Program-made: the position numbers and the translations under genes
Assembly: GCF_900102215.1 (NCBI RefSeq)
Contig: NZ_FNBG01000002.1
Coordinates: 124,001-188,000 of the forward strand
DNA from: Fontibacillus panacisegetis
GTDB lineage: Bacteria; Bacillota; Bacilli; Paenibacillales; Paenibacillaceae
Length of the DNA stretch: 64,000 nucleotides
Direction of reading: 5' to 3'
The notes under the pieces: model-generated
Database searches by the model: none
Told to the model about the DNA's origin: nothing
What the model saw: the letters and a program-made list of their open reading frames with translations, nothing else
Part shown: positions 27,586 to 36,920 of the stretch, piece after piece
How the letters are laid out: each line of letters starts with the position of its first letter
How positions within the stretch are numbered: position 1 is the stretch's first letter

Positions 27586-28740
27586 TTATTCAATGCTGTT
27601 CTGCATTGACGGCAGAATCATTTCTCTATTGATGGATCGAATCGATTGATTGTCCAAAAACCGTGTATCAACGATAACTTCCTTAGCGTCAAATTGCTTG
27701 GAATCTATCAACTGGATCAGCAAATCGGTTGCATTTGTTCCAATTTCCTTTTCGTTTTGAATCACCCGGGAGAATGAAGGGGAAAGAAAGTCTTGAAACG
27801 GGCCATCGAAGCCTAGCAGGCTGTAGTCCTCCGGAATTTTTTTGCCTAATTTGTTCAACGCATGCCATAGAATCTGTGCGCTAAGATAGTCCAGCGCGAA
27901 GAAACAAGTGATTCCTTCTTTCTCCGCAAGCTTCCTGTATATCTTCTGAAAATCTTTTTCCAGTATCTCCGTATCAGTAAGATTCCAGTAGGAAGTTTCC
28001 AAATCAAGCAACCAAAAATTTGCATCCAATAAAACCTGATTATCCATATAGGCCTCTTTAATTCCATCAATTCTGTCGTTTATTGATGAGTTATTGAGAT
28101 CTTTATGAGAAACCACGCAGATTTTGCTGTGGCCTGACGATAAAAGCCTGCTGGTTATTTGGCTCGAGACATCTTTATTATTGCTGCCGACGTAAGGGAC
28201 TGACAAACCGGCCAATTTCCGGTCCATTAATACAATCGGGAAATTGCTGAGGGTTATTTTCAGCAGAGCCGGATTATGGAACTCGGCCTGAACGGGTAAA
28301 ATTAAAATTCCTCGAACACCCAACGAGACCAACTCGTTGAGATATTCGGTTTCCAACTCCTGAGATTCATTGGAAATCTTAAGAATGGTATGATACCCCC
28401 GTTGGTTCAACTCATTAACAATGGTTCGTAACAGTTCAGTGCCATAGCTATCTGAAAAGCCGGCAAGGATCAGTCCGATCAGCTTTGAATTTCCAGTATC
28501 GTCCCGGATGGTTTGATCGGCGGCAAGTTCGCTGACAAAACTCCCTTTGCCGGAAACACGGTTGATCCACCCTTCCTCGGCTATTAGATTCATGGCATTT
28601 TTGGCTGTTAGTCGGCTGACCTCAAAGATCTCCATCAATTCTTTTTCAGTTGGGATCTGTTCTCCTGGTTTATACTTTCCGTTTTGGATATCTTCTTTAA
28701 TTTGTTGATAAATCTTCTGATATAACGGTTTTTTCTTCAA
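27586..28740 (-). CDS. GntR/LacI-type (AraR-like) repressor
   Basis: A 384-residue regulator with a GntR winged helix at the N-terminus (LYQKIYQQIKEDIQNGKYKP then SRLTAKNAMNLIAEEGWINR) and a LacI-type periplasmic-binding fold that senses a sugar (SSGHSKICVVSH, SLLGFDG). Start TTG 28740 lies downstream of AAGGAG. It is divergent from the GH125 gene, and inverted half-sites TATACCATTT / AAATGGCATA flank that promoter. It probably represses GH125-EIIC-unknown. Confidence 0.88.
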   Translation of the reverse strand: MKKKPLYQKIYQQIKEDIQNGKYKPGEQIPTEKELMEIFEVSRLTAKNAMNLIAEEGWINRVSGKGSFVSELAADQTIRDDTGNSKLIGLILAGFSDSYGTELLRTIVNELNQRGYHTILKISNESQELETEYLNELVSLGVRGILILPVQAEFHNPALLKITLSNFPIVLMDRKLAGLSVPYVGSNNKDVSSQITSRLLSSGHSKICVVSHKDLNNSSINDRIDGIKEAYMDNQVLLDANFWLLDLETSYWNLTDTEILEKDFQKIYRKLAEKEGITCFFALDYLSAQILWHALNKLGKKIPEDYSLLGFDGPFQDFLSPSFSRVIQNEKEIGTNATDLLIQLIDSKQFDAKEVIVDTRFLDNQSIRSINREMILPSMQNSIE

Positions 28741-28778
28741 ATCAAGTTTGGCTCCTTCCTTTAAATGATATATATATT

Positions 28779-28837
28779 ATACCATTTTAATTTAGCATTG
28801 ACAAAGATACTTTTGCAAATATATTATAAATGGCATA
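28779..28837 (+). promoter_or_regulatory. GH125-operon promoter with flanking inverted half-sites
   Basis: TTGACA (28798-28803), an 18-base spacer and TATTAT (28822-28827) form a good sigma-A promoter. TATACCATTT (28779-28788) and AAATGGCATA (28828-28837) are inverted relative to each other with one mismatch, one on each side of the promoter, and are candidate operators for the GntR/LacI repressor. Confidence 0.6.
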
Positions 28838-28861
28838 AAGATATTAAAAAAGGATATAAGA

Positions 28862-30169
28862 ATGGGAAGGAGTGGAAAGGTTATTAAAGATCAAGCTATG
28901 AATGGAATTTCCGGGCTATTGGAGTTAGTTGACATGAAAACCCGCCAAATGAACAAAGAAGCCTGGGGTAATCAGTTTCGCAATTGTTTTTCAGACACTC
29001 TATTGAGAACGCTTAACATTTTGGAGGACGGGTCGGTATATCTTGTCACGGGGGACATTCCGGCAATGTGGCTTAGAGATTCTACCGCCCAGATTCAACC
29101 GTATCTGGTGCTAGCCAAAACGAATAAAGTGTTCCAGACGCTGATCGCCAAACTTGTGCAAAAGCAATGTGAGTACATTTTGATTGATCCTTATGCAAAT
29201 GCTTTCAACGAGAGCCCCAACAGTCATGGACACCAAACAGATAAAACGAGGATGTCGCCATGGGTCTGGGAACGCAAGTATGAGGTTGATTCTTTATGTT
29301 ATCCCGTAAGACTTGCCTATCTGTTATTTGAGCAATCCGGATATACAGAACATTTTAACGAAACCTTTTTGAAAGCGGTAAAAGAGATTGTAGCTGTCTT
29401 CAGAAAAGAACAGCGACATGAAACGTCAGACTATTCGTTTGAACGGTTCGATGAGCGCCCGGAAGATTCGCTGGTCAACGACGGCAGAGGGACGCCTGTA
29501 GGGTATACGGGAATGACCTGGTCGGGCTTCCGCCCAAGCGATGATGCGTGCCGGTATGGATATTTGATTCCAGCGAATATGTTTGCAGTGGTTATTCTTA
29601 CTCATTTGACGGAGATTGTTTCAAGATTCTATCAAGAGGAAGCGCTTGTTGAAGACATCCGCCGATTACGTGATGAGATTCAGGCTGGTATTGAAAAATA
29701 CGGGATTGTCGAAGATGATCAAAACGGTAAAAAAATGTTTGCTTATGAGGTGGACGGGCTGGGCAACTATTCACTGATGGATGATGCCAATGTTCCCAGC
29801 TTGCTGTCTGCACCTTACCTGGGATACTGCGATACACAAGAAGAGATTTATCTGAACACCCGGGCATTTTTGCTTAGCGACCGAAATCCTTACTATTTCT
29901 CCGGGGCTGTGGCGTCGGGAATCGGGAGTTCGCACACACCGGATCAGTATATCTGGCCAATTGCCCTGTCCATTCAAGGATTGACTACAACTTCAAAGGA
30001 GGAAAAGGCGCGGCTTCTGGACATTTTGGTTGGAACAACAGCCGGGACAATGCAATGCCATGAGAGCTTCGATGTAAACGATGAGAGCCTGTATACCCGT
30101 GAGTGGTTCTCATGGTCCAATATGATGTACTGCCAATTGTTGTTGGACTATCTGGAACTGGATAATTAA
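28862..30169 (+). CDS. GH125 exo-alpha-1,6-mannosidase
   Basis: Metal-independent glycoside hydrolase family 125 enzyme, 435 residues, known in Clostridium perfringens and Streptococcus to remove non-reducing alpha-1,6-mannose. The diagnostic stretch GDIPAMWLRDSTAQ lies near residue 63, followed by WERKYEVDSLCYPV and a C-terminal YTREWFSWSNMMY. There is no signal peptide, so it acts in the cytosol on sugar (perhaps phosphorylated) delivered by the PTS. Start ATG 28862; GGAG lies closely upstream at most weakly. First gene of GH125-EIIC-unknown. Confidence 0.92.
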   Translation: MGRSGKVIKDQAMNGISGLLELVDMKTRQMNKEAWGNQFRNCFSDTLLRTLNILEDGSVYLVTGDIPAMWLRDSTAQIQPYLVLAKTNKVFQTLIAKLVQKQCEYILIDPYANAFNESPNSHGHQTDKTRMSPWVWERKYEVDSLCYPVRLAYLLFEQSGYTEHFNETFLKAVKEIVAVFRKEQRHETSDYSFERFDERPEDSLVNDGRGTPVGYTGMTWSGFRPSDDACRYGYLIPANMFAVVILTHLTEIVSRFYQEEALVEDIRRLRDEIQAGIEKYGIVEDDQNGKKMFAYEVDGLGNYSLMDDANVPSLLSAPYLGYCDTQEEIYLNTRAFLLSDRNPYYFSGAVASGIGSSHTPDQYIWPIALSIQGLTTTSKEEKARLLDILVGTTAGTMQCHESFDVNDESLYTREWFSWSNMMYCQLLLDYLELDN

Positions 30170-30186
30170 AATATGGGGGTTATGGA

Positions 30187-31476
30187 ATGAGCAAAGTTCA
30201 AACATTTATGGAAGAAAAGATCGCTCCTTTCGCTGGAAGAATCGGACAAATCAAACAATTGGTGGCCATTCGTGACGGGATTTCCTTCATCATGCCGCTT
30301 ATTATTATCGGGTCGGTCGCCCTTATTCTGAACAGCTTGCCTATTGAGGCTTCATGGTATCTAAATTTGATGAATGAGGGAGGCTGGGCGGAACGACTTG
30401 GACTGATCGTAAACGGGACATTTGGTCTAATTGGCTTGTTAGCTTCATTTACCATTGCTTATTCCCTGGCGAATCAATATTCATTAGACGGAATGTCCGT
30501 CGGGGTCCTGTCCTTATCCGCATATTTGCTCAGTACACCCAATATCATGTCAGCCGACAATGCCGCCGGGCTCCCTCTTGCTCTAATGGGGAGCAAAGGG
30601 TTGTTCGTCGCGATTGTCATCGGGATTGTCGCAACCGAAATTTTCCGGTTTGTCATCAAGAGGAATCTTGTCATCAAATTGCCGGACGGCGTTCCGCCAG
30701 CGGTCGGGAAATCCTTCACAGCCTTGATTCCCGGTTTTTTCATCATCGTCTTCTTTGCAGCCATCAGTTGGATACTGGATGCAACAGGTATCGGCAGTCT
30801 GCACGATCTGGTTCAGACCATTCTGGGCAAACCGCTGAGCTTGCTGGGGGGAACCATATTCGGTGCCATTATCTATGACCTGCTGATTAGTGTGTTCTGG
30901 TTGACCGGTATACATGGCGGGAATATTATGGGCGGAATCATGAACCCGATCTGGATGCAAAAAATGGATGAAAACCGATTGGCCCTTCAGGCGGGGCAGG
31001 AGCTGCCCAACATTTTCACGCAGCCGTTCTTCGATATCTTCGTGCATATGGGCGGCGCAGGTACAGTTTTCGCACTTGCGATCTGTCTTATCCTGTTCAG
31101 CAAGAGCCAGCAAAACAAATCCATCGGCCGTTTAAGCATAATGCCCTCGGCGTTCAACATCGGTGAGCCGCTTATGTTCGGGGTTCCGGTTGTCCTTAAT
31201 CCGATCATGTTCATTCCGTTTATTCTGGCGCCGATTGCGATGGTTATCTTGACGTATTTTGCGATGGCGACTGGTCTGGTTCCGAAAACAAACGGTGTAT
31301 CGGTACCATGGACGATGCCGCCATTAATCAGCGGCTACCTGGCAACGGGAAGCATAAGAGGCTCAATTATGCAGGTGGTCAATCTCGCAGTGTCAGTGCT
31401 TATTTATTATCCGTTCTTTAGAGCCATGGATAAACAATTTATTCGGGAAGAAAACAAAGGTGAGGTAGACCAATGA
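30187..31476 (+). CDS. PTS cellobiose-family EIIC
   Basis: A 429-residue ten-helix sugar permease of the lactose/cellobiose PTS class. It starts MSKVQTFMEEKIAPFAGRIG and contains the substrate loops GIHGGNIMGGIMNP and NIGEPLMFGVPVVLNPI. It is encoded apart from its EIIA and EIIB (minus strand, 24.9-25.5 kb). It overlaps the next gene by four bases (ATGA). Predicted substrate is an alpha-mannoside, from the GH125 neighbour. Confidence 0.92.
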   Translation: MSKVQTFMEEKIAPFAGRIGQIKQLVAIRDGISFIMPLIIIGSVALILNSLPIEASWYLNLMNEGGWAERLGLIVNGTFGLIGLLASFTIAYSLANQYSLDGMSVGVLSLSAYLLSTPNIMSADNAAGLPLALMGSKGLFVAIVIGIVATEIFRFVIKRNLVIKLPDGVPPAVGKSFTALIPGFFIIVFFAAISWILDATGIGSLHDLVQTILGKPLSLLGGTIFGAIIYDLLISVFWLTGIHGGNIMGGIMNPIWMQKMDENRLALQAGQELPNIFTQPFFDIFVHMGGAGTVFALAICLILFSKSQQNKSIGRLSIMPSAFNIGEPLMFGVPVVLNPIMFIPFILAPIAMVILTYFAMATGLVPKTNGVSVPWTMPPLISGYLATGSIRGSIMQVVNLAVSVLIYYPFFRAMDKQFIREENKGEVDQ

Positions 31477-32399
31477 CCAAACGCTTATTGAACTGCGATG
31501 CCAGTGACCTGCTCGCCATGAGCAGAGACGAGCTGAAATTGTCGATTTATGCCAGTGAGGGCAGAACGGTACTCGCTGAAACCGCCGTTGTAAAGGAACC
31601 GATTATCGATGGTTTGACCAACGGGGAGATCGCGAAGTTTGCGGGCGCAGATCTGCTGCTGCTTAATGCATTTGATGTAGAGAAGCCGGCGATTTCAGGT
31701 ATTGATTCCGCCGACGAGCAGCCTGTCCGGACATTGAGAAAGCTGACCGGGCGCCCGGTCGGCGCTAATCTGGAGCCAGTGGACGATACCCGAAAGACCA
31801 TGGATGAGAAAGAAGAAATCGGTGCGGGAAGGAAGGCTAACACTGCAACATTTGCCAAGGCCAATGAGTTGGGTCTCGACTTTATTTGCCTGACGGGCAA
31901 TCCAGGCACCGGTGTAACGAATGAAGCGATCTGCCATTCGATCATTCAAGCCAGGAAGCACTTCAACGGTTTGATCATTGCCGGCAAAATGCACAGTTCG
32001 GGTATAGACGAACCGATTATCGATGAGGAGACCGTGCAGGCTTTCATAAAAGCAGGAGCCGACATTATCCTTTTTCCGGCCGTTTACACCGTACCCAAGT
32101 TCAGGGAAGAAGATTTGATGAAGCTGGTGGAAATTGTCCATGTGCACAACCGGTCCGTGGATGACCCGGCCAGGAAAGTGCTGACATTGTCAGCGATTGG
32201 CACTAGTCAGGAAAGCTCCAGCAAGGAAGTTGTGCAGAAGATTGCGCTGGCATGCAAAGCCTGTGGAGTGGATATCCAGCATATCGGCGACGCCGGTTTC
32301 TCCGGTCTCGCCTTGTATCAGAACATTGACGCGCTTGGAAACGCGATCCGCGGAGAGCGGCATCAACTTCGGATGAGAGCTAAGTCGATTCTAAGATAG
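31473..32399 (+). CDS. TIM-barrel-like protein of unknown function, PTS-associated
   Basis: A 308-residue soluble protein starting MTKRLLNCDASDLLAMSRDEL. Alternating strand-helix segments (LLLLNAFDV, LDFICLTGNPGTGV, ADIILFPAVYTVP, GVDIQHIGDAGFSG) suggest a TIM barrel. It may be the family named DUF7916, sometimes labelled haloacid-dehalogenase-like, but none of the HAD motifs is visible. It overlaps EIIC by four bases, so is tightly linked to sugar uptake. A role in converting the phosphosugar is inference only. Confidence 0.7.
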   Translation: MTKRLLNCDASDLLAMSRDELKLSIYASEGRTVLAETAVVKEPIIDGLTNGEIAKFAGADLLLLNAFDVEKPAISGIDSADEQPVRTLRKLTGRPVGANLEPVDDTRKTMDEKEEIGAGRKANTATFAKANELGLDFICLTGNPGTGVTNEAICHSIIQARKHFNGLIIAGKMHSSGIDEPIIDEETVQAFIKAGADIILFPAVYTVPKFREEDLMKLVEIVHVHNRSVDDPARKVLTLSAIGTSQESSSKEVVQKIALACKACGVDIQHIGDAGFSGLALYQNIDALGNAIRGERHQLRMRAKSILR

Positions 32400-32423
32400 T
32401 TTTTGCGAAAAAAACTATCTTAT
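32392..32423 (+). terminator. Perfect hairpin after the GH125 operon
   Basis: TAAGATAGTTTTT pairs with AAAAAACTATCTTA around a GCGA loop, starting inside the last codons of the preceding gene. It has no clear T tail beyond the stem, so may act with the second hairpin at 32488. Confidence 0.5.
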
Positions 32424-32487
32424 GACCTTCATCTTGATTTTCTGCAGGGTTGATGGTAGAAAACAACGTTATTCCATTTAAAACACA

Positions 32488-32527
32488 AAGCAAGCCTTGC
32501 GTAGAAGATTCTAGCTTGGCTTGCTTT
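32488..32527. terminator. Bidirectional terminator
   Basis: AAAGCAAGCC / GGCTTGCTTT stem between the GH125 operon and the convergent chemoreceptor gene. Confidence 0.75.
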
Positions 32528-32561
32528 CTGTTTTATCCGCCATGATGATTTTGCTATTTGA

Positions 32562-33893
32562 TTAAATTTCGAACTTTTCCACTGACTTTTTCAAATGTTC
32601 TACCAAGTTTACTTGCCCTTCCACAGAATTTTTGGAACCATCCATAATCACATTAATTTCAGACAAGCTTGTATTGATTTTTTCTGTAGAATTTGACGTT
32701 TTTCCTGATACATCAACAACCTGATTTATTACTTTACTTATTGCTTCAATAGAATTACTAACTAGCTCGGCAGAATATGTAACCTCTTCCGTAACGCGAG
32801 AGATGATTTTAGCATCCTTCTGGTATTGATCGCCATTCTGAAGGAGTAGCTCGTAATCTTCCTTCACGATATGTTTAATATAATGCAGGAGATCCTGCGA
32901 ACTCATAGTCAACTTATTAAATACTTCTCTCACCTGATTCACAAGATTGTCCACATTTGCTATGGTATCAGCTGATTGTCCAGCCAATTTTTTCACTTCT
33001 GATGCCACAACTGCAAAACCTTTGCCATGTTCTCCCGCCCTTGCGGCTTCAATCGAGGCATTTAATGAGAGCAGGTTTATTTGTTCTGAGATATTTTTTA
33101 TTGAATCAGACATCAGTATTATTTCGTCTACAATTTCGCCTGCTTTTATTGCATTTTGAATTTTCTCCTGTATTTCACTGTTTGTTGCCTTCGCTTTTTC
33201 AAGAGAATTTGTAACTTTTAGTTTCATCTGGTAAGCACTGCTTTCCATCTCATTTGCGGACTCTGCACCTACCTTTACTCTTTGCAAAAGCTCATCCATT
33301 GCTTTCTTTATACTATTAATGGAAGAATCAGCTTGGTGCGCGGTATCAATTAACTGGAAAGCATCATGAGAAAGTATTGAGGAGGTTTCATTAATCGTAC
33401 TAATACTCTCATGAGAGCTGCTCACTAATGCCAGGATATCTCCGCTTGATAAATTAATCTTATTGGAAGCCCCCATTATTTCCGATACTAATAATTTTAT
33501 ATTGGAAGCAGCCTTATCCAGACTGTTTCCCAATCTGCTAATATCATCATTTCCCTTAAAGTTCAGTTTTTCACTTAGAACCCCATTTCCCAGTTCTTTC
33601 GTAAACCTCAAAACTTTTCTCAGCCTTTTCAAAACTAAACGATCATATATGTATACAATAATAAAAATCGATATACAAATGCTGATTACAGTTGATATAA
33701 ATATTCCTACGCTACCATCAAACAGGTAAGTGCTTATGCCTATGTCTTCAAATGTATGGCGTGCCCGCAGCATAGCCATATTTACCCCTTGACCGATATA
33801 GGAACTGAGGCACTGTACAATCACGACAGCAATAATCAGTTTAAACTTAATAGAATATATTGTTTTGTTGAGTATTTTTTCTTTTAAGTCCAT
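32562..33893 (-). CDS. Methyl-accepting chemotaxis-like protein
   Basis: A 443-residue transducer with two membrane segments (about 15-35 and 62-85), a very short outer loop of about 30 residues, a HAMP linker ([17 protein letters not shown]) and a full signalling domain whose tip is [20 protein letters not shown]. The start was set to MDLKEK at 33893 because a GGTGGG site precedes it. With so small an outer loop it probably senses a membrane or inner signal or a partner. It follows the TetR gene by 37 bases. Confidence 0.85.
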   Translation of the reverse strand: MDLKEKILNKTIYSIKFKLIIAVVIVQCLSSYIGQGVNMAMLRARHTFEDIGISTYLFDGSVGIFISTVISICISIFIIVYIYDRLVLKRLRKVLRFTKELGNGVLSEKLNFKGNDDISRLGNSLDKAASNIKLLVSEIMGASNKINLSSGDILALVSSSHESISTINETSSILSHDAFQLIDTAHQADSSINSIKKAMDELLQRVKVGAESANEMESSAYQMKLKVTNSLEKAKATNSEIQEKIQNAIKAGEIVDEIILMSDSIKNISEQINLLSLNASIEAARAGEHGKGFAVVASEVKKLAGQSADTIANVDNLVNQVREVFNKLTMSSQDLLHYIKHIVKEDYELLLQNGDQYQKDAKIISRVTEEVTYSAELVSNSIEAISKVINQVVDVSGKTSNSTEKINTSLSEINVIMDGSKNSVEGQVNLVEHLKKSVEKFEI

Positions 33894-33930
33894 ATATTCC
33901 CCACCTTTATTTGTCTCCATAATATGTTCA

Positions 33931-34503
33931 TTATTCTTTCTTTTGACTGTCATTTCTTTTAAAAATTCCATATAAAACGATATCATACATAGCTTTACTT
34001 CCGGAATCAAAGCTAATCTGGTTTTTAGCAACAAATTCATAGTCTAAAAGTTTTCTTAACGTTTCAGTTAAAATTAATCTGAGGATAACCGTATTAACTT
34101 TCTTTGTTTTATCCTTCTCGCTCTCAATGAGCTGTATGACACCGTCCCAAAGGCTATTTAGATAAACGTTTAATTTCCTCCAAGACTCAGGGTAATACTT
34201 CTGAAGATCATCACTATGGCGGATGATTGCACTAATATTATAGGTGTCAGGAAGATTATGAAAGAACATCTCTAGCTTCTCCTGAAAACTATACTCATTG
34301 CTTTCAAGAATCGAATTGTCGTATTTCATGATTTCACCGAAAACAAAATCAATTGTTTTATCAATCATTTCATTTTTACTGGAAAAGTGAGTATAAATAG
34401 TACGCTTACTGGTACCAAGCTCTCTCGCTAAATCTTCTGTCGTAAAGTGACGGCCTTTATTTCCGAACAATTCCAAAATCTTAAAATAAATGTTGTCTTC
34501 CAT
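33931..34503 (-). CDS. TetR-family regulator
   Basis: A 190-residue TetR protein: N-terminal HTH with [20 protein letters not shown] and [16 protein letters not shown]. The start was set to ATG 34503 (MEDNIYF), nine bases after AAGGTG. It precedes the chemoreceptor gene, so both likely share one promoter. Candidate operator GGTACT-N14-AGTACC lies at 34527-34552 just upstream. Confidence 0.82.
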   Translation of the reverse strand: MEDNIYFKILELFGNKGRHFTTEDLARELGTSKRTIYTHFSSKNEMIDKTIDFVFGEIMKYDNSILESNEYSFQEKLEMFFHNLPDTYNISAIIRHSDDLQKYYPESWRKLNVYLNSLWDGVIQLIESEKDKTKKVNTVILRLILTETLRKLLDYEFVAKNQISFDSGSKAMYDIVLYGIFKRNDSQKKE

Positions 34504-34526
34504 TCGTAGCTTATCACCTTTCAAAG

Positions 34527-34552
34527 GGTACTATTTTGGTTTTTTGAGTACC
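34527..34552. promoter_or_regulatory. Candidate TetR operator
   Basis: Inverted repeat GGTACT (34527-34532) and AGTACC (34547-34552) around an AT-rich 14-base centre, 24 bases upstream of the TetR start. Confidence 0.45.
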
Positions 34553-34638
34553 ATTATACAGAGCCACTAACTTCTTTGTCAATAAATCCAAATTGTAAGT
34601 GAATGTCGTAACAGTTAAAAGAGATCAAGGAGATTTTA

Positions 34639-34746
34639 ATGAAAGCGATTATCATGCTTGCTTATTTGCATGAGCTGTGTCCTCAGCTTCATCTAATGGC
34701 GTGTTTTTCAAGAGCTAACGAAAGAAGCGTGCAAATACAAAGTTAG
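34639..34746 (+). pseudogene. Possible remnant ORF divergent from the TetR gene
   Basis: A 35-codon frame beginning MKAIIMLAYLHELCPQLHLM with a good GGAG eight bases before ATG. It stops where repeat copy B begins (about 34740). It may be the 5' end of the original TetR target gene cut by the element. No family can be named from so few residues. Confidence 0.3.
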
Positions 34747-35117
34747 TGTCAAAACTAGAAATAGTGGTGTAAGGAAGATGATCCCTGCACCGCTTGATCC
34801 TGCCACACATTCTATGACCGTATCTCATATGTAATAGTGTCATGATGCGGAATTCCTGAAATTCCTGCAAATATACAGGCTTTGTTTATGTAAAGCCTCT
34901 AAATGCCCTAAATTGCTGCAATAGTGCAGGCATTCTCTAAGGATTCTCTTCAAACTAGTCTATTCTGAACCTTATTCCTGCAGTATTGCAGGCTTTTGTT
35001 CATCCTTTCATGGCTACTTTAAAAAAACTGTATTTTTGCATCCTTTTCCTGATATCTTGCCTTTACACTGCTAAACAAGAAGCGTCCCTCAAAGTTATCT
35101 TAGATAACTTTTGGGAC
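34740..35117. repeat. Palindrome-array element (copy B), uninterrupted
   Basis: Aligns along its length with copy A (18891-20782 without the insertion sequence) except for lost outer ends. Four units start at 34865, 34916, 34978 and 35028, spaced 51, 62 and 50 bp. Its right end has the same hairpin (GTCCC...AGATAACTTTTGGGAC). It has the unoccupied insertion site of the IS4-family element near 34950. It lies between a cut ORF and a cut GH5 gene. No gene within. Confidence 0.8.
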
Positions 35118-36029
35118 GATTCTGCAAAAAATCAGATAAATGTGATTCCATATGCCAATCTCCGGATAAGTAACACACTGGACTCCACATGTGCCGTATG
35201 AGTAACTTAATTGGCAATCGAGTCGAACAATCCTAAAATCGCTGAGCCAACGGCACGCGCTGTCGACAGGCGCTGTATCGATTACACCGAACTCACCGCA
35301 ATAAAGTGGTCTACCTGTATACTGATGGAAACGTTCGGCAGCCTGCAGCCGCTTCTCCATATAGTTCTTTGTATTATGCTCCCAGACGTACATATGGTTT
35401 TTGTCCGCATGCTCCGGATAGCTGTTCAGAAATTGCTGCAATTCGGGAAAGCTTCCGGGATAGTGGATTTCCTGATTGTAAATAGACAAATCCTCGCAAA
35501 AGTAAGCCTTCTGATGTGTGAAAACAACGGGCTCGTAATAGTGAAAATTGTACATGACATAAGGGTCTTCGAACAGTTCGATCTCCTTTAGCGAATCAAT
35601 GCTATTGAACAAATTACCGCCTACAATCACCCATCTTTGCTTGTCGGATTCCCTGATGGCGGCCAGGCCGTCTCGTATGAGAGCCTTGTACAAATATTGC
35701 GATGGATCGACGATTTCGTTCAATAGCTCAAATATGACTTTCTCGCCATAGCTGGCAAAGCGCTTAGCCAGCATGCGCCATACGGCTACATACCTTAACC
35801 AGTGTTCCCGTTCATGGAGCAGCATGTTTGGCTTCTCGCGATCATAGCCTTGTCCCGGGGCGCGATGGAAATCCAAGACGACTGATAACCCTCTCGATAG
35901 ACACCAATCTACAGCCTGATCCAGCCATTTCAATCCCTCTTCTTCGTATAGGTAAGGCTTGTCATCATGCTCGAACAAGTCATAGTCGAACGGAAGACGC
36001 ACATGATCAAAGCCCCAATCGGCTATGTC
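35118..36029 (-). pseudogene. GH5-like glycoside hydrolase fragment
   Basis: About 275 residues of a GH5-type TIM-barrel glycosidase: WGFDHVRLPFDYDLFE, GLSVVLDFHRAPGQGY, and ELLNEIVDP with the acid/base Glu, then PLYCGEFGV with the nucleophile Glu. The N-terminal 40-60 residues are missing: the frame begins one codon after the stop of the HipA-like remnant. The C-terminal end loses similarity after WLSDF (about 35230) and runs into repeat copy B. No functional start remains, so it is dead or a large deletion product. Confidence 0.8.
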
Positions 36030-36819
36030 TCAATCTTCTTCAGCTTCCAGTAATCTACTGTACTCAATATTCTCTTTCACATCGGTACTATGGTCATCCA
36101 ACCACGCCTGTGGCTCACGAGTATGAATGATTTCCTGCAATCGCTCAATGCGCTCGCGCAGAGCCAGACAAATCGCATTCGAGCGAGCTTCATCCACAAA
36201 GAGCGAACCACAGAAAATTTCCTGCACCTCTTCTTCAATCCCGTCCAGTGCGGACAAGTCCAGCCAATCGAAGGAGGTCACTAGTTTGATCTGCTCATTG
36301 TGATCCTGCTTGAAAGGCTTACAGGTCAGCCTGCCGTCTGCACGAATCAAGCCAAGCGGCTTGGAAAACCAGAGCGACGAGCCACTATCGTAAATCGGCT
36401 GGCCCTATCCACTCCAGCGTCTGTGCATGGCGAATCACGCCAAAATTGTTCTGGTACCGATCTTCATTTGCAATCAAATAATCCACCACCATCATCCGGT
36501 CAAGTGCCCGGGCAATATCGGGAATGCCCAACGCCTCGCAGCAGTTCACGTAATGCTGATACACCGAAACATGATTTGGCTTTTGCTGGGTATGCATCAC
36601 ATACCAGGCAGTGATGAGTTCCGTCTGCGGGGTAATGAATTTTTCACACACACTATAGGGGAAATCTTCCCGCTCTATCAACGTGTACGGAACATGAGGG
36701 ATGCCCAGCCGCTTCATGATCTTGCTGGCAATCACTTCATTATACGGTTCCTGTTGGGTTGCCCCGCTTCTGACTATCAAGCGGTTCCGACAATCAGTCA
36801 ATTGCAGGTTGCGTTTGGA
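36030..36819 (-). pseudogene. HipA-like kinase, frameshifted remnant
   Basis: Two adjacent frames make one HipA-like protein. The first (36819-36385) has SGATQQEPYNEVIASKIMKR and DYLIANEDRYQNNFGVI, the kinase active-site pattern. After GPA the frame breaks near 36395-36405; the next frame continues PIYDSGSSLWFSKPLGLIRADG to the end at 36030. A net loss of two bases or gain of one explains it. The N-terminus is also missing. It ends in TGA directly before the GH5 fragment in the same frame. Confidence 0.75.
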
Positions 36820-36859
36820 TTATTTGCCGTCAGGACTATCATTCTTATCCAGATCAGGA

Positions 36860-36889
36860 GGAATAAGGAATACAAGTCGGGGAATAATA
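36860..36889 (+). promoter_or_regulatory. Candidate sigma-G promoter of the ger operon
   Basis: GGAATA (36860-36865), 17 bases, then AATAATA (36883-36889), close to the forespore sigma-G pattern (GnATA, then CATnnTA; first C replaced by A). It lies about 30 bases upstream of the first ger gene. The assignment is supported by the known forespore expression of gerA operons. Confidence 0.45.
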
Positions 36890-36920
36890 CATCATCATGC
36901 GGGGAGGTGACCGACGCACC

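Noticed and set aside
31473..32399. Haloacid dehalogenase hydrolase
   Set aside because: None of the HAD motifs (DxDxT and others) is present in the translation; a TIM-barrel-like fold fits better.
35100..36002. Intact GH5 gene
   Set aside because: The frame lacks the N-terminal strand and loses family similarity near the end, so it is a fragment; the apparent start GTG is internal to a conserved WGFDHVRLPF stretch.
36860..36889. Standard sigma-A promoter for the ger operon
   Set aside because: No TTGACA-like box at the right distance; the sigma-G-like pair fits the known expression of this gene family better.
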